DNA from: Candidatus Saganbacteria bacterium
GTDB taxonomy: Bacteria; Margulisbacteria; WOR-1; O2-12-FULL-45-9; XYB2-FULL-48-7
Direction of reading: 5' to 3'
Length of the DNA: 6,834 bases
Assembly: GCA_020051815.1 (NCBI GenBank)
Contig: JAGVQF010000206.1
Coordinates: 1 to 6,834, forward strand
The position numbers and the translations under genes are program-made. Shown in pieces: positions 1 through 6,565 of this stretch; position 1 is the first letter of the stretch; every line of letters starts with the position of its first letter. The notes below the pieces were generated by a model that was not told the DNA's origin, did no database searches, and worked only from the letters and a program-made list of their open reading frames with translations.

Positions 1-1
1 A

Positions 2-3000
2 ACAGAAACAAAGTCTTGGCGCCAGGCAAAAAAGACCGCTGACCGCCTTAGCTTCGGCACACACTACCAAATAACCGATGGCCAATATGTTGTCAGTGAA
101 GAGGCGCGTAATCAGAAACTGTTCGTTTCAGAAAATGAGCGTAAAGTCCGCTGGCAAGAGCTCCCTCCAACTCATCAGAAACGGATCATTCGCTCGCTGC
201 AAGCAAAGCACATGGTCCGCGGCCGGGAGTTTGAAGTCGATTACCTTGGGCGGGACATCGCCCTGCGCGACAGTAACACCGGCCAGATTAAGCGTGGTTC
301 ACATTTTAGCGACGGCTTGCACCAGGCCCTACAGGCCCGTTTCGAATCAATCGCCGGCATTCGCATTACACCGGAAAGCTCAACCATCGCCCAAATCCTA
401 GGCCGTGACATGCTCCGCCAGATCAAGAATATCGTTGCATCCTCAGGAACGCTCAAACCGATCGCTCAGGTCCTGGAGCAGAATGGCATAAGCTTCATTG
501 AGGTTGAGCGCAATGTCCCAGTCTATAACTGGGATCCAACAATAGTTGTCAAATCAAACATAATTAAGATCAAGACTCTGATCGACAGCATGCAGGGCGA
601 AATCCGTATTGGCGAACGGTTAGTACAAATAAGAGGGAATATTGATCAAACTGCCCAGATCAATGAGGCCATTACCAAACTCAAGCAAAACCTTTCCGCT
701 GGCGCTATCCTCTCCCCTTATCTTGAATTTACGCCAGAACTATTTAAGACTCGTGCTGCCAAGGTCTCCGCCATCATTGACCGGGCAGCAACGGATCTGG
801 CCACTGGCCAGCCGGTGGTGATCAGCGTCAACGACCCGCTCTTGGCCGAGGAGATTTTCGAGGAATTGTCAAGGGACGCCCGCTTTAATCAGGTCAAAGG
901 GAAGATAAAATTATTAACCCACAAACAAGAACGCAACTATCAAGAGACATTTAATAATCCGATTGAAAAGAATGCGCGCATTTTAGTAACCACTCTTGCC
1001 CGCCGGGCAACAGACATTCAGACGAAAAATAATCATGGAGTGATCTTTTACAAGTGCGATCAGGAAGGCGGCAGCTGGGGATCAGAACAGGAATATGGCC
1101 GGGCCGGAAGGAATGGAACCGCTGCCATTATTAGAACTTTCGGCTCCATTGAAAGTGGGATCTATCAGGCTGAGCTCGGCTCCCATTTTGATTCTATTAA
1201 AGAACGCCTGCAAAATCACGCCACTGCACACCAAAATAATGACCCTAGCAGATCAAGATTATTAGAAGGACTTTCCGCACTATCTGAAAAATCGTCATTT
1301 AGCGAAGCGATGGAGCTCGCCTTTTCGATTAATCCGGATGAGGCTGCTTCTGAATTACAAATCGACATCTTAAATAGAGCTCAGGCGGCCACCGACCAAA
1401 TAATTTTTTCCCAACTGGACCGTGCCGCTTCAATTGACGCCTTGAAGCCTGAAGGGAGCCGGCAATATATCGAGTCATTAAGAATGGCGTTCAGTTCCGT
1501 TAGCTCCGGGACAGAGATGTTGCGCCGCACCACCATAACATTAGTTGAACAGGAGTTGCATTTTATTCTGGAATCGATCGGGCTTCATTCCGACCAGGTT
1601 TTCGATCTAGAAACGGGCGATCCAGCCCGCCGCCGCGGCCTGGAAAGCGCCTTGCGTGAAACAAGTGAAAAACTTGGTAAAATGTTCAACTTTAAGATTA
1701 AATTAGTTCTCCCCACTTCCGGCTCATTATCTTTTGCCGATTTTGTTCATGCCGTTGCGGAACAAGCAACCGACACGCTTTTTGATCTTCGCTCGGTTGA
1801 GGGGCGCAACGTTCCCCAAATATTCCAAGAAGCTTTCAGACAATTTGATATGACTGTAAATGAGATGGCCGATAGATTAAATAATAAATATCTTAGCGAC
1901 GGAGGGTTGATCGCCTCCTCAAAACAAGAAGCTGCCAACAAAGCATTAACTACCAGGGAACATTATGCTACTGACTTCCAAACACAGGTCGACAACCTGG
2001 CCGAGCAGTTCCGGCTGAATGTCATTAGGGGGATTAGGGCGCTGCGAATCAGCACCGCGATCCCCATCGTTGGACGCCATGGCTTGCTCCGCCGCCAGCT
2101 AAGTACCGATATAACTGTTGATCTGGTACAACTTGGCAGCCAGCCAGCAGTTGCAAACTCTGCCAACCAAGAATTTGTTCCTGTATCCCCATCAACAGCA
2201 GAAGTAGCAAATACCAGCGTCGAGATCCGGGCGGCACTCGAGAACAATCCTAAGGTCAAAATCTCGATCAACGGCGCTTTTAAGGGGGTCGAGGCCGGCG
2301 CGGAATTGGCCTTCTGGCAGGCCATGGATAAGGCGGTTGCGGAGGGAAGAGTTAAAAGCATCAATATTAAGGATGGTGTCTACTTCGCCAATGGCGGCGG
2401 GCAAGCCCTTGGCCGCTTGATCACGCTCCTTGAAGGCGGCCAACCTCCCGAAAACATCAAAGTCTTTGCCGATGGCAATCAGGTCAAGATCAAGGGTTCG
2501 CTCCACTTTGATCCCAAAGTCGTCAGTTTTCTCGGTACCGGCGCGCTTCAGCGGGATAATATTAAGCTCGGCGAGAATGGCACAGCCAGCAAAGCAACTA
2601 AGACCTACCGCGTCAAACTCGCCAGAGAACAGGCCAAAGTCCTCCGCCCGCTGGAACTTCAGCTCAGGGAAATGGAGCGGACGCTCAAACGTCTGCCGGC
2701 CGGTTCGCAGCAGCACGCCATTCTTGAAGAAAATATCAGCCAGTTGCGTCATGAAACTAAAGAGTTCGGGGCCGCGCTCAATACAAAAGAAGGCCGCGCC
2801 GCTGTCCACCGCGGGAAAGCCCTTGAATTCGCCCAGAGCCACGGCTTCATGCTCGGCTTCATTCTTGTCGGCACCGCCTGGCACAATCGCCGTGATCTCT
2901 GGTCAAAACAAACAGGTATTCAGGCCGGGATCGCCTTGGGCGGTTATGCCGGTTTCGTGGTCGGCGAGAAAGCAGTTGACGCTGTTCTGCGGATCGGCGG

Positions 3001-4471
3001 CAAGAGCGTCAAGATCGCCGGGCCGCTGGTCGGCGCCGCGTTCGAGGCCGGCCATGCTATCTATAACGACAGGCATCTCTGGTCGGGAGACGGCTCCGAT
3101 ATCGCGCTCGCCGCCGGCGACCTAACTTACCGCGCCTTCAACGGCGGAGCGATCTTTGCCGCCAGCGGGGCCGCTGCTGCCTGGGCTGCTCCCGGGAGCC
3201 TGTTGGCTTCAGGCGTCGTTTTCCTTGGCGCCAGCACTATCCTCTACGGTCTGACCGAGATCGTCGAAAACAAAACTGTCACCGCCTGGCTGGAAGGCAG
3301 TCGCACCGCGGCGGAGATCAAAGATTATCTTGGACCGCTCGGCATCGATCTCTCGATCAGCTCTGATCGTGGTCAAGAAAAGTTTTTCAATGAGGTCGTA
3401 GTGACCTATAAACAGGGCGAGCAAACTATTAAATTGACCCGCGCCGCCCTGCTGGCCGCCCAGCTCCATCAATTGCAGGCGGCAGGAAAACTCGATCTGG
3501 CCAAACTTAAAGTCAATCTCGATCTCAATGTCGACAGCTGGGATCAGGTCACCCTTCAGAACATCATGACGCTGGTCGAGCGGGCCGGAGAAATGATCAG
3601 CGCTCGAGGCGCCTCTGCTCCCTCGCTCACTCTTCAGGCGGCTGTTTCGTCCCGGACCGAAAGTGTCAGTGACCCGCTGACCAGCAAAAAAGTCGGGGTC
3701 GTCCGCCGCGACACTTTTAACACCGCCTGGAAAGTCGATCTTGACCTGCCGTTCGGCGTCGGCAACAACCCTCTCTGGCGGCAAAGTCAGGCTGTCCTGG
3801 CCGATTTCCAGCGTGATATCAACAGTCGCGAGGCGATCTCATTCTCAACAGAAACGATCATCGAAGGCAACGAGACGGCCGTGTTGACGGCCCAATATGT
3901 CAGAAGCAAAATGAAAAGCGCTGGCTCCCTTGACCTCTTCGACGTTCTCCTTGCCGAGGTACCTATGCCGCTGGGCCGTTTGGATCGGGCCCCTCGGCTA
4001 CTTTCCGATTTAGCTTTAATGCTGGTAAAAGCCGGTTATTTGCGTTATGAAGATCTGGCTCCTACGGACTCATCGCCCCTGACGATCAACCTTAGCGACC
4101 CCGCGATCCTGCGCAAGATCCAGGCCGCCTATCTTAAATTTTCTACCGATCATAACGGACTGCCGGTCGCCGGACGCGAAATGATGTATAAGACCCAGGT
4201 GAACAATCTTACGAATAAGCCAGCCGCTTTCGATCGCTATAATCTTGACAGCGAAACACTGCTCAAGCTGGCTGTTGAGTCAGGCGCCTGGGTAGAGGTG
4301 CTGAATGGCGCCGGGGCTGGAGGACAAGAAATATTTGAAATCTTCAGAGTCGCGTTAGTGACAAAGTGCGGCCTGACGGTGACTCTTATTGATGAAGCGA
4401 AAAAAGACGGACAATTGAGCGCGGTCGCTGTAAATCTATTGCGGCCGGTCGATCAGAGGATTCAAAAGTAA
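2..4471 (+). CDS. SecA-like ATPase fused to a long helical, membrane-segment-bearing C-terminal region; 5' end outside window
   Basis: The frame is open from base 2, so the ATG at 212 is internal; 1489 residues are visible (numbered here from base 2). Residues 1-390 resemble SecA: DGLHQALQAR at ~104 (SecA GLHQA-EAKE), SSGT at 147-150 (motif III, GMTGT in SecA), TGQPVVIS before the second ATPase lobe, LVTTLARRATDI at 328-339 (motif V) and QEYGRAGRNG at 363-372 (motif VI, both Arg kept). Walker A and B would lie upstream, unseen. Residues ~390-700 are helical and unrecognised, ~740-860 look alpha/beta, ~869-947 form a charged probable coiled coil, and 948-1088 contain Gly/Ala-rich hydrophobic stretches (948-960, 972-990, 1050-1088). 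Residues ~1090-1489 match nothing I know. True SecA is about 800-950 residues and soluble, so this is a paralogue or fusion, not the housekeeping motor. SecA relationship is strong; function is unknown. GC content rises sharply near base 2220. Confidence 0.85.
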   Translation, partial: TETKSWRQAKKTADRLSFGTHYQITDGQYVVSEEARNQKLFVSENERKVRWQELPPTHQKRIIRSLQAKHMVRGREFEVDYLGRDIALRDSNTGQIKRGSHFSDGLHQALQARFESIAGIRITPESSTIAQILGRDMLRQIKNIVASSGTLKPIAQVLEQNGISFIEVERNVPVYNWDPTIVVKSNIIKIKTLIDSMQGEIRIGERLVQIRGNIDQTAQINEAITKLKQNLSAGAILSPYLEFTPELFKTRAAKVSAIIDRAATDLATGQPVVISVNDPLLAEEIFEELSRDARFNQVKGKIKLLTHKQERNYQETFNNPIEKNARILVTTLARRATDIQTKNNHGVIFYKCDQEGGSWGSEQEYGRAGRNGTAAIIRTFGSIESGIYQAELGSHFDSIKERLQNHATAHQNNDPSRSRLLEGLSALSEKSSFSEAMELAFSINPDEAASELQIDILNRAQAATDQIIFSQLDRAASIDALKPEGSRQYIESLRMAFSSVSSGTEMLRRTTITLVEQELHFILESIGLHSDQVFDLETGDPARRRGLESALRETSEKLGKMFNFKIKLVLPTSGSLSFADFVHAVAEQATDTLFDLRSVEGRNVPQIFQEAFRQFDMTVNEMADRLNNKYLSDGGLIASSKQEAANKALTTREHYATDFQTQVDNLAEQFRLNVIRGIRALRISTAIPIVGRHGLLRRQLSTDITVDLVQLGSQPAVANSANQEFVPVSPSTAEVANTSVEIRAALENNPKVKISINGAFKGVEAGAELAFWQAMDKAVAEGRVKSINIKDGVYFANGGGQALGRLITLLEGGQPPENIKVFADGNQVKIKGSLHFDPKVVSFLGTGALQRDNIKLGENGTASKATKTYRVKLAREQAKVLRPLELQLREMERTLKRLPAGSQQHAILEENISQLRHETKEFGAALNTKEGRAAVHRGKALEFAQSHGFMLGFILVGTAWHNRRDLWSKQTGIQAGIALGGYAGFVVGEKAVDAVLRIGGKSVKIAGPLVGAAFEAGHAIYNDRHLWSGDGSDIALAAGDLTYRAFNGGAIFAASGAAAAWAAPGSLLASGVVFLGASTILYGLTEIVENKTVTAWLEGSRTAAEIKDYLGPLGIDLSISSDRGQEKFFNEVVVTYKQGEQTIKLTRAALLAAQLHQLQAAGKLDLAKLKVNLDLNVDSWDQVTLQNIMTLVERAGEMISARGASAPSLTLQAAVSSRTESVSDPLTSKKVGVVRRDTFNTAWKVDLDLPFGVGNNPLWRQSQAVLADFQRDINSREAISFSTETIIEGNETAVLTAQYVRSKMKSAGSLDLFDVLLAEVPMPLGRLDRAPRLLSDLALMLVKAGYLRYEDLAPTDSSPLTINLSDPAILRKIQAAYLKFSTDHNGLPVAGREMMYKTQVNNLTNKPAAFDRYNLDSETLLKLAVESGAWVEVLNGAGAGGQEIFEIFRVALVTKCGLTVTLIDEAKKDGQLSAVAVNLLRPVDQRIQK
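2870..3085 (+). repeat. Diverged internal protein repeat (60-residue period) in the hydrophobic region of the SecA-like protein
   Basis: Within the long reading frame, bases 2870-2905 (GTAWHNRRDLWS) and 3050-3085 (GHAIYNDRHLWS) encode related 12-residue motifs exactly 180 bases apart; G, A, N, R, L, W and S match in place, 7 of 12. Each motif follows a hydrophobic stretch and is followed by Gly/Ala-rich sequence, which suggests two copies of a helical hairpin unit. Similarity outside the motif is weak, so an old duplication is likely but not proven. Confidence 0.4.
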
Positions 4472-4475
4472 TTTT

Positions 4476-4509
4476 GGGGCTGCCGTTAACAGGCCGGCAG
4501 CCCCTTTTT
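4476..4509 (+). terminator. Rho-independent terminator of the SecA-like gene
   Basis: A perfect 10-bp GC-rich stem, GGGGCTGCCG at 4476-4485 with CGGCAGCCCC at 4495-4504, encloses a 9-base loop and is followed by TTTTT at 4505-4509. It begins four bases after the stop codon of the long gene. The complementary strand has no T-run after the stem, so it should act mainly in the + direction and separates the long gene from the small downstream gene. Confidence 0.9.
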
Positions 4510-4583
4510 AAATATAATGAAAAAGAAATATGGCAGGCGTTAACGATCATGAGGGAAAAGCCTGATCTGATGAATACCATCCC

Positions 4584-4611
4584 CTGACTCACGTCCCATC
4601 CATGATATAAT
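4584..4611 (+). promoter_or_regulatory. Putative sigma-70-type promoter for the 149-residue gene
   Basis: A perfect TATAAT at 4606-4611 is preceded, after 16 bases, by CTGACT at 4584-4589 (four of six matches to TTGACA). It lies between the terminator of the upstream gene and the start codon at 4627, where a promoter is needed. Transcription would start only about 8-10 bases before the ATG, and no Shine-Dalgarno-like sequence is seen there, so the mRNA may be almost leaderless. Confidence 0.5.
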
Positions 4612-4626
4612 AATTAGTGAATAAAT

Positions 4627-5076
4627 ATGGCAACAAATCCAGTTAGCAGTAAAGACCAAACGGCCGCGCACGCCGCCGCCGAGCCCAAAAAGAGCGCGCT
4701 CGCCCGTTTAACGCGCGAGACCAAGATAAAAGGGAACGAACTTTACCGGGTCGCCCACGAAAAAGATTACTCGCTTGGCTATAAAACCGATGAGCTGATC
4801 TACAACGTGAACACTGCCCAAGCAAAGAGAGAAGCCGAACTTGTCCGTAATGCCTACCTCGCCCTCGACCAATCGCTGACCGCGCTCGGCTACAAGCGGG
4901 ACAAATTCGAAAGAGCCGGCGTGGCCGACCGAGGTCAGATATCCTGGGGCTGGCTCGACAGCCGCCTCTTCCGCTTTATGAAAGATCAGGGTTTAATCGC
5001 AGAAAATGAGCCCCAGCAGAGTATTATTTTCGGAAAAAATGGGCTCACCAAACTGATGGGAGCGCTCAAAAAATAA
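4627..5076 (+). CDS. Hypothetical protein, 149 residues, basic, unrecognised
   Basis: I do not recognise this protein. The first ~25 residues are Ala-, Lys- and Ser-rich and probably disordered; the rest looks like a compact mainly helical domain rich in Lys and Arg, with two charged helical stretches (about residues 25-50 and 63-95). A Trp-containing segment ISWGWLDSRLFRFMKDQGLI lies at ~105-124 and a FGKNGLTKLMGALKK tail ends the chain. There is no signal peptide, membrane segment or cysteine. The basic character and FMKDQGLI-like helix would suit a nucleic-acid-binding role, but no motif proves it. It stands alone: a terminator precedes it, a TATAAT box lies 15 bases before its start, and it converges on the HEPN gene with a 25-base gap. 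The ATG at 4627 fits the promoter position; no ribosome binding site is visible. Codon use resembles its neighbours, so it is probably a real gene. Confidence 0.75.
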   Translation: MATNPVSSKDQTAAHAAAEPKKSALARLTRETKIKGNELYRVAHEKDYSLGYKTDELIYNVNTAQAKREAELVRNAYLALDQSLTALGYKRDKFERAGVADRGQISWGWLDSRLFRFMKDQGLIAENEPQQSIIFGKNGLTKLMGALKK

Positions 5077-5101
5077 GCCGCTACTTGATCTTCGTTCCCG
5101 C

Positions 5102-5479
5102 CTAACCTAGATCTTTTATCAGCTTTTCTATAAGAGGCGGATATTTGGGCAGTTTGCCGTAAACTTTTTCAGCCATCTCTTCGTTGTAAATATGCGCGGT
5201 TTCGTTCCTGGTCTCGACCATATCCAGCCATTTGGGATCATTGTCGATCAGCTTGACCTGAAACGCGCCCCTGATCGCGTCTTTGGGCGAATAGATATCC
5301 TTGACCCCTTTTTCTTCGAGATAATTCTTCATCGTTTTCCAGGCCAATTCATACGTGAACTCAAAGCGCTGGATGGCCGAATCCCTGACCACGTCGTTCT
5401 TTGCCATGGCCAGGATCTCCTGGAATTTCTTGAACGCTTTCTTGAGCTGGCCAACCGAATTGCCGAGTTTATTTTTCAT
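5102..5479 (-). CDS. HEPN-domain toxin / nucleotidyltransferase substrate-binding protein, HI0074/HepT type
   Basis: This 125-residue, all-helical protein matches the HI0074 family (HEPN fold), which pairs with a minimal nucleotidyltransferase. Visible hallmarks are the helix RFEFTYELAWKTMKNYLEEKG (residues 38-58, split here as RFEFTYELAW then KTMKNYLEEKG) and RNETAHIY at 91-98, which fits RX4HXY with R91, H96 and Y98. In characterised HepT toxins this motif is the RNase centre, and its Tyr is AMPylated by the MntA partner to silence the toxin. Length is normal and nothing is missing. The gene overlaps the end of the nucleotidyltransferase gene by 11 bases and has its own good ribosome binding site inside that gene, so the two are cotranscribed and probably coupled. 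RNase toxicity is inferred from the family; HI0074-branch members were first described only as substrate-binding partners. Confidence 0.9.
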   Translation of the reverse strand: MKNKLGNSVGQLKKAFKKFQEILAMAKNDVVRDSAIQRFEFTYELAWKTMKNYLEEKGVKDIYSPKDAIRGAFQVKLIDNDPKWLDMVETRNETAHIYNEEMAEKVYGKLPKYPPLIEKLIKDLG

Positions 5480-5783
5480 AGATCACCTCTATTCTCTGGA
5501 GCGCGATCGCCTTAAAGTCCCCGCCGACGCTGTTAAAATCCACCACGTCGATCTTTTGCAGGATCGGGAGATCGTCCAGGCCAGACCTGATCTCGCTTAA
5601 AACGGCCGGCGGAATCGTTTCGTTGGCCTGGATGCCGAGATCGATATCCGACCGCTCCGTGGCATTCCCTTTCGCCCGCGAGCCGAAATAGAATATCTTA
5701 TAATGCGGAAGATCGATCTTGCCGTTTATGATCCCAATGATCCTTTTATTTATCTCTTGCTTATTAAAGCCAGGATTATTCAT
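5469..5783 (-). CDS. Minimal nucleotidyltransferase, MntA/HI0073-type antitoxin
   Basis: The 104-residue product is a single polymerase-beta-type nucleotidyltransferase domain. The signature GSRAKGNATERSDID at residues 34-48 fits GSX10DXD exactly (G34, S35, D46, D48), and the third metal-binding acid is probably in KIDVVDF (D79 or D82). The length is normal for the stand-alone minimal family, which lacks a separate substrate-binding domain; the HEPN protein encoded next supplies the partner. In MntA-HepT systems this enzyme transfers AMP from ATP to the toxin's Tyr and so acts as antitoxin. It is first in the pair, as usual for the HI0073-HI0074 arrangement. The start at 5783 is the only one giving full length, although no clear ribosome binding site precedes it. 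Catalytic residues appear intact, so the module is probably functional. Confidence 0.9.
   Translation of the reverse strand: MNNPGFNKQEINKRIIGIINGKIDLPHYKIFYFGSRAKGNATERSDIDLGIQANETIPPAVLSEIRSGLDDLPILQKIDVVDFNSVGGDFKAIALQRIEVIYEK
5483..5489 (-). promoter_or_regulatory. Ribosome binding site of the HEPN gene
   Basis: On the minus strand GAGGTGA lies three bases before the ATG at 5479 (six bases from GAGG to the ATG). It sits within the last codons of the upstream nucleotidyltransferase gene and supports the chosen start and the 11-base overlap. Confidence 0.7.
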
Positions 5784-5808
5784 GATTCATAGATGTTACA
5801 ACAATTGA

Positions 5809-5837
5809 ATGCTATCATCGGACTCGAGCAAAATCAA
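5809..5837 (-). promoter_or_regulatory. Possible promoter of the nucleotidyltransferase-HEPN operon
   Basis: On the minus strand TTGATT (5837-5832) and TAGCAT (5814-5809) each match the sigma-70 consensus at four of six positions, with a 17-base spacer and a leader of about 20 bases to the ATG at 5783. The fit is only moderate, but it lies between the repeat array and the operon, where a promoter is expected if the array blocks read-through from the AbiE genes. Confidence 0.3.
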
Positions 5838-5847
5838 CACGATTAGG

Positions 5848-5951
5848 GGATCAGGATGTGGTGATCAGTGGATCGGGAGATCAGGAATAATTTGTACCTG
5901 ATACCTGCTATCCTGATATCCACTGTCTGATAACCTGATCTCCTGATATCC
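5848..5951. repeat. Inverted array of 7-8 bp GATCAGG / CCTGATA units
   Basis: The left arm holds GATCAGG-like units at 5849, 5863, 5871 and 5879; the right arm holds the complementary CCTGATA-like units at 5897, 5904, 5912, 5927, 5934 and 5942, at 7-8 base steps. The arms can pair in several registers, for example GAGATCAGG at 5877-5885 with CCTGATCTC at 5934-5942, so RNA from either strand could fold into a long imperfect hairpin. The array touches the stop codon of the AbiEi gene (5951-5953) and fills most of the gap to the nucleotidyltransferase gene. There is no T-run typical of an intrinsic terminator and no obvious target-site duplication. Confidence 0.7.
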
Positions 5952-6565
5952 TATTTGATCTTCGCCGCCGCGAGACGGGCCTTGATGATCTGCCTCACAC
6001 TGCCGGGAAAGAGCCCGGCGATTTTCTTGAGTTTTTTCTTGTTTAAACCGGCCAGATTAAACTCATCCAGGGCTGGCGCCTCTTGCTTGTTGTTTAACTC
6101 GATGTACAAATAATCAAGCAGGGCTTTCTCCGGTGTCGCCCGCAGCACCCCCCGGTCATTGATGAAATTGTTGAATAAGCGCGGCTGGAGATGATGAAAA
6201 ACTATTTCACCCAGTGGAGTATTCAAATTCTTGATCTTTCTCGTCGTCGCGCAGGTCAGCACCAGCGGCGCCTGCGACATGATCCCCTGGTCTTCCAGGG
6301 CGCTTTCAAAGGAGATATAGCAGGGTTTGCCGTAAAGCATCGCCACCTCCTCCAGCGCGGGAGGGGAAAACCGGTTGGCGTAGGTCTGCTTGTACAGCTT
6401 GATGAGATAGCCCCGCCGGCTCAAGCGCTGGATCGCTTTCAGGGCCGCCGCGCGGCCGAGCCCGCTCGCCCTCTCCAGCGTCCCGGCAGAAAGGATCTTT
6501 TGCTTTTCCTGCCCCAGCTTTTGCAAAAGGTCCAGCCAGGAGGAAAAAGTGAAATACTTCTTCAT
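5951..6565 (-). CDS. AbiEi-type antitoxin / winged-helix transcriptional regulator
   Basis: The 204-residue protein has the two-part plan of AbiEi antitoxins from type IV AbiE systems. Residues ~20-65 form a winged helix-turn-helix (helix at LGRAAALKAIQRLSRRGYLIKL). Residues ~70-160 carry family hallmarks: YISFESALEDQGIMSQ at 83-98, a LTCATTRKIK strand at 103-112, the FHHLQ strand near 123, and ATPEKALLDYLY at 143-154. The remaining C-terminus is basic and helical. In known systems AbiEi binds inverted repeats in its own promoter and represses the operon, and counters the AbiEii toxin without a stable complex. Its ATG at 6565 overlaps the TGA of the upstream AbiEii gene (6562-6565), so translation is likely coupled. 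The family call is firm; repression of this operon is inferred, and the promoter lies outside the window. Confidence 0.88.
   Translation of the reverse strand: MKKYFTFSSWLDLLQKLGQEKQKILSAGTLERASGLGRAAALKAIQRLSRRGYLIKLYKQTYANRFSPPALEEVAMLYGKPCYISFESALEDQGIMSQAPLVLTCATTRKIKNLNTPLGEIVFHHLQPRLFNNFINDRGVLRATPEKALLDYLYIELNNKQEAPALDEFNLAGLNKKKLKKIAGLFPGSVRQIIKARLAAAKIK

Noticed and set aside
212..214. ATG at 212 as start of the long gene
   Set aside because: Upstream codons from base 2 have no stop and read as SecA-like sequence (YVVSEEARNQKLFVSENE), so the gene begins before the window.
78..401. 107-residue plus-strand ORF overlapping the start of the SecA-like gene
   Set aside because: The SecA-like frame is open through this stretch and encodes a recognisable motif; this ORF has biased low-quality composition and no family.
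2192..2884. 230-residue minus-strand ORF, and similar ORFs at 1963-2364 (-) and 3209-3784 (-)
   Set aside because: They are antisense to the long coding frame, mostly in its GC-rich part, where stops are rare; no ribosome binding site or domain supports them.
2430..3125. 231-residue plus-strand ORF in another frame
   Set aside because: Ser/Arg/Pro-rich shadow of the coiled-coil and membrane region of the long gene; the long frame explains this DNA.
4513..4518. TATAAT just after the terminator as a promoter
   Set aside because: No -35-like hexamer lies at the right distance, since the terminator stem occupies that place; the box at 4606 fits the gene better.
4386..4592. 68-residue minus-strand ORF crossing the terminator
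   Set aside because: It runs through the hairpin of the long gene's terminator and over its coding end, with no recognisable protein.
5192..5600. Plus-strand ORFs opposite the HEPN and nucleotidyltransferase genes
   Set aside because: Both minus-strand genes have clear family motifs; the plus-strand ORFs are their antisense shadows.
5848..5951. CRISPR array
   Set aside because: Units are only 7-8 bases with no regular spacers, and they occur in both orientations.
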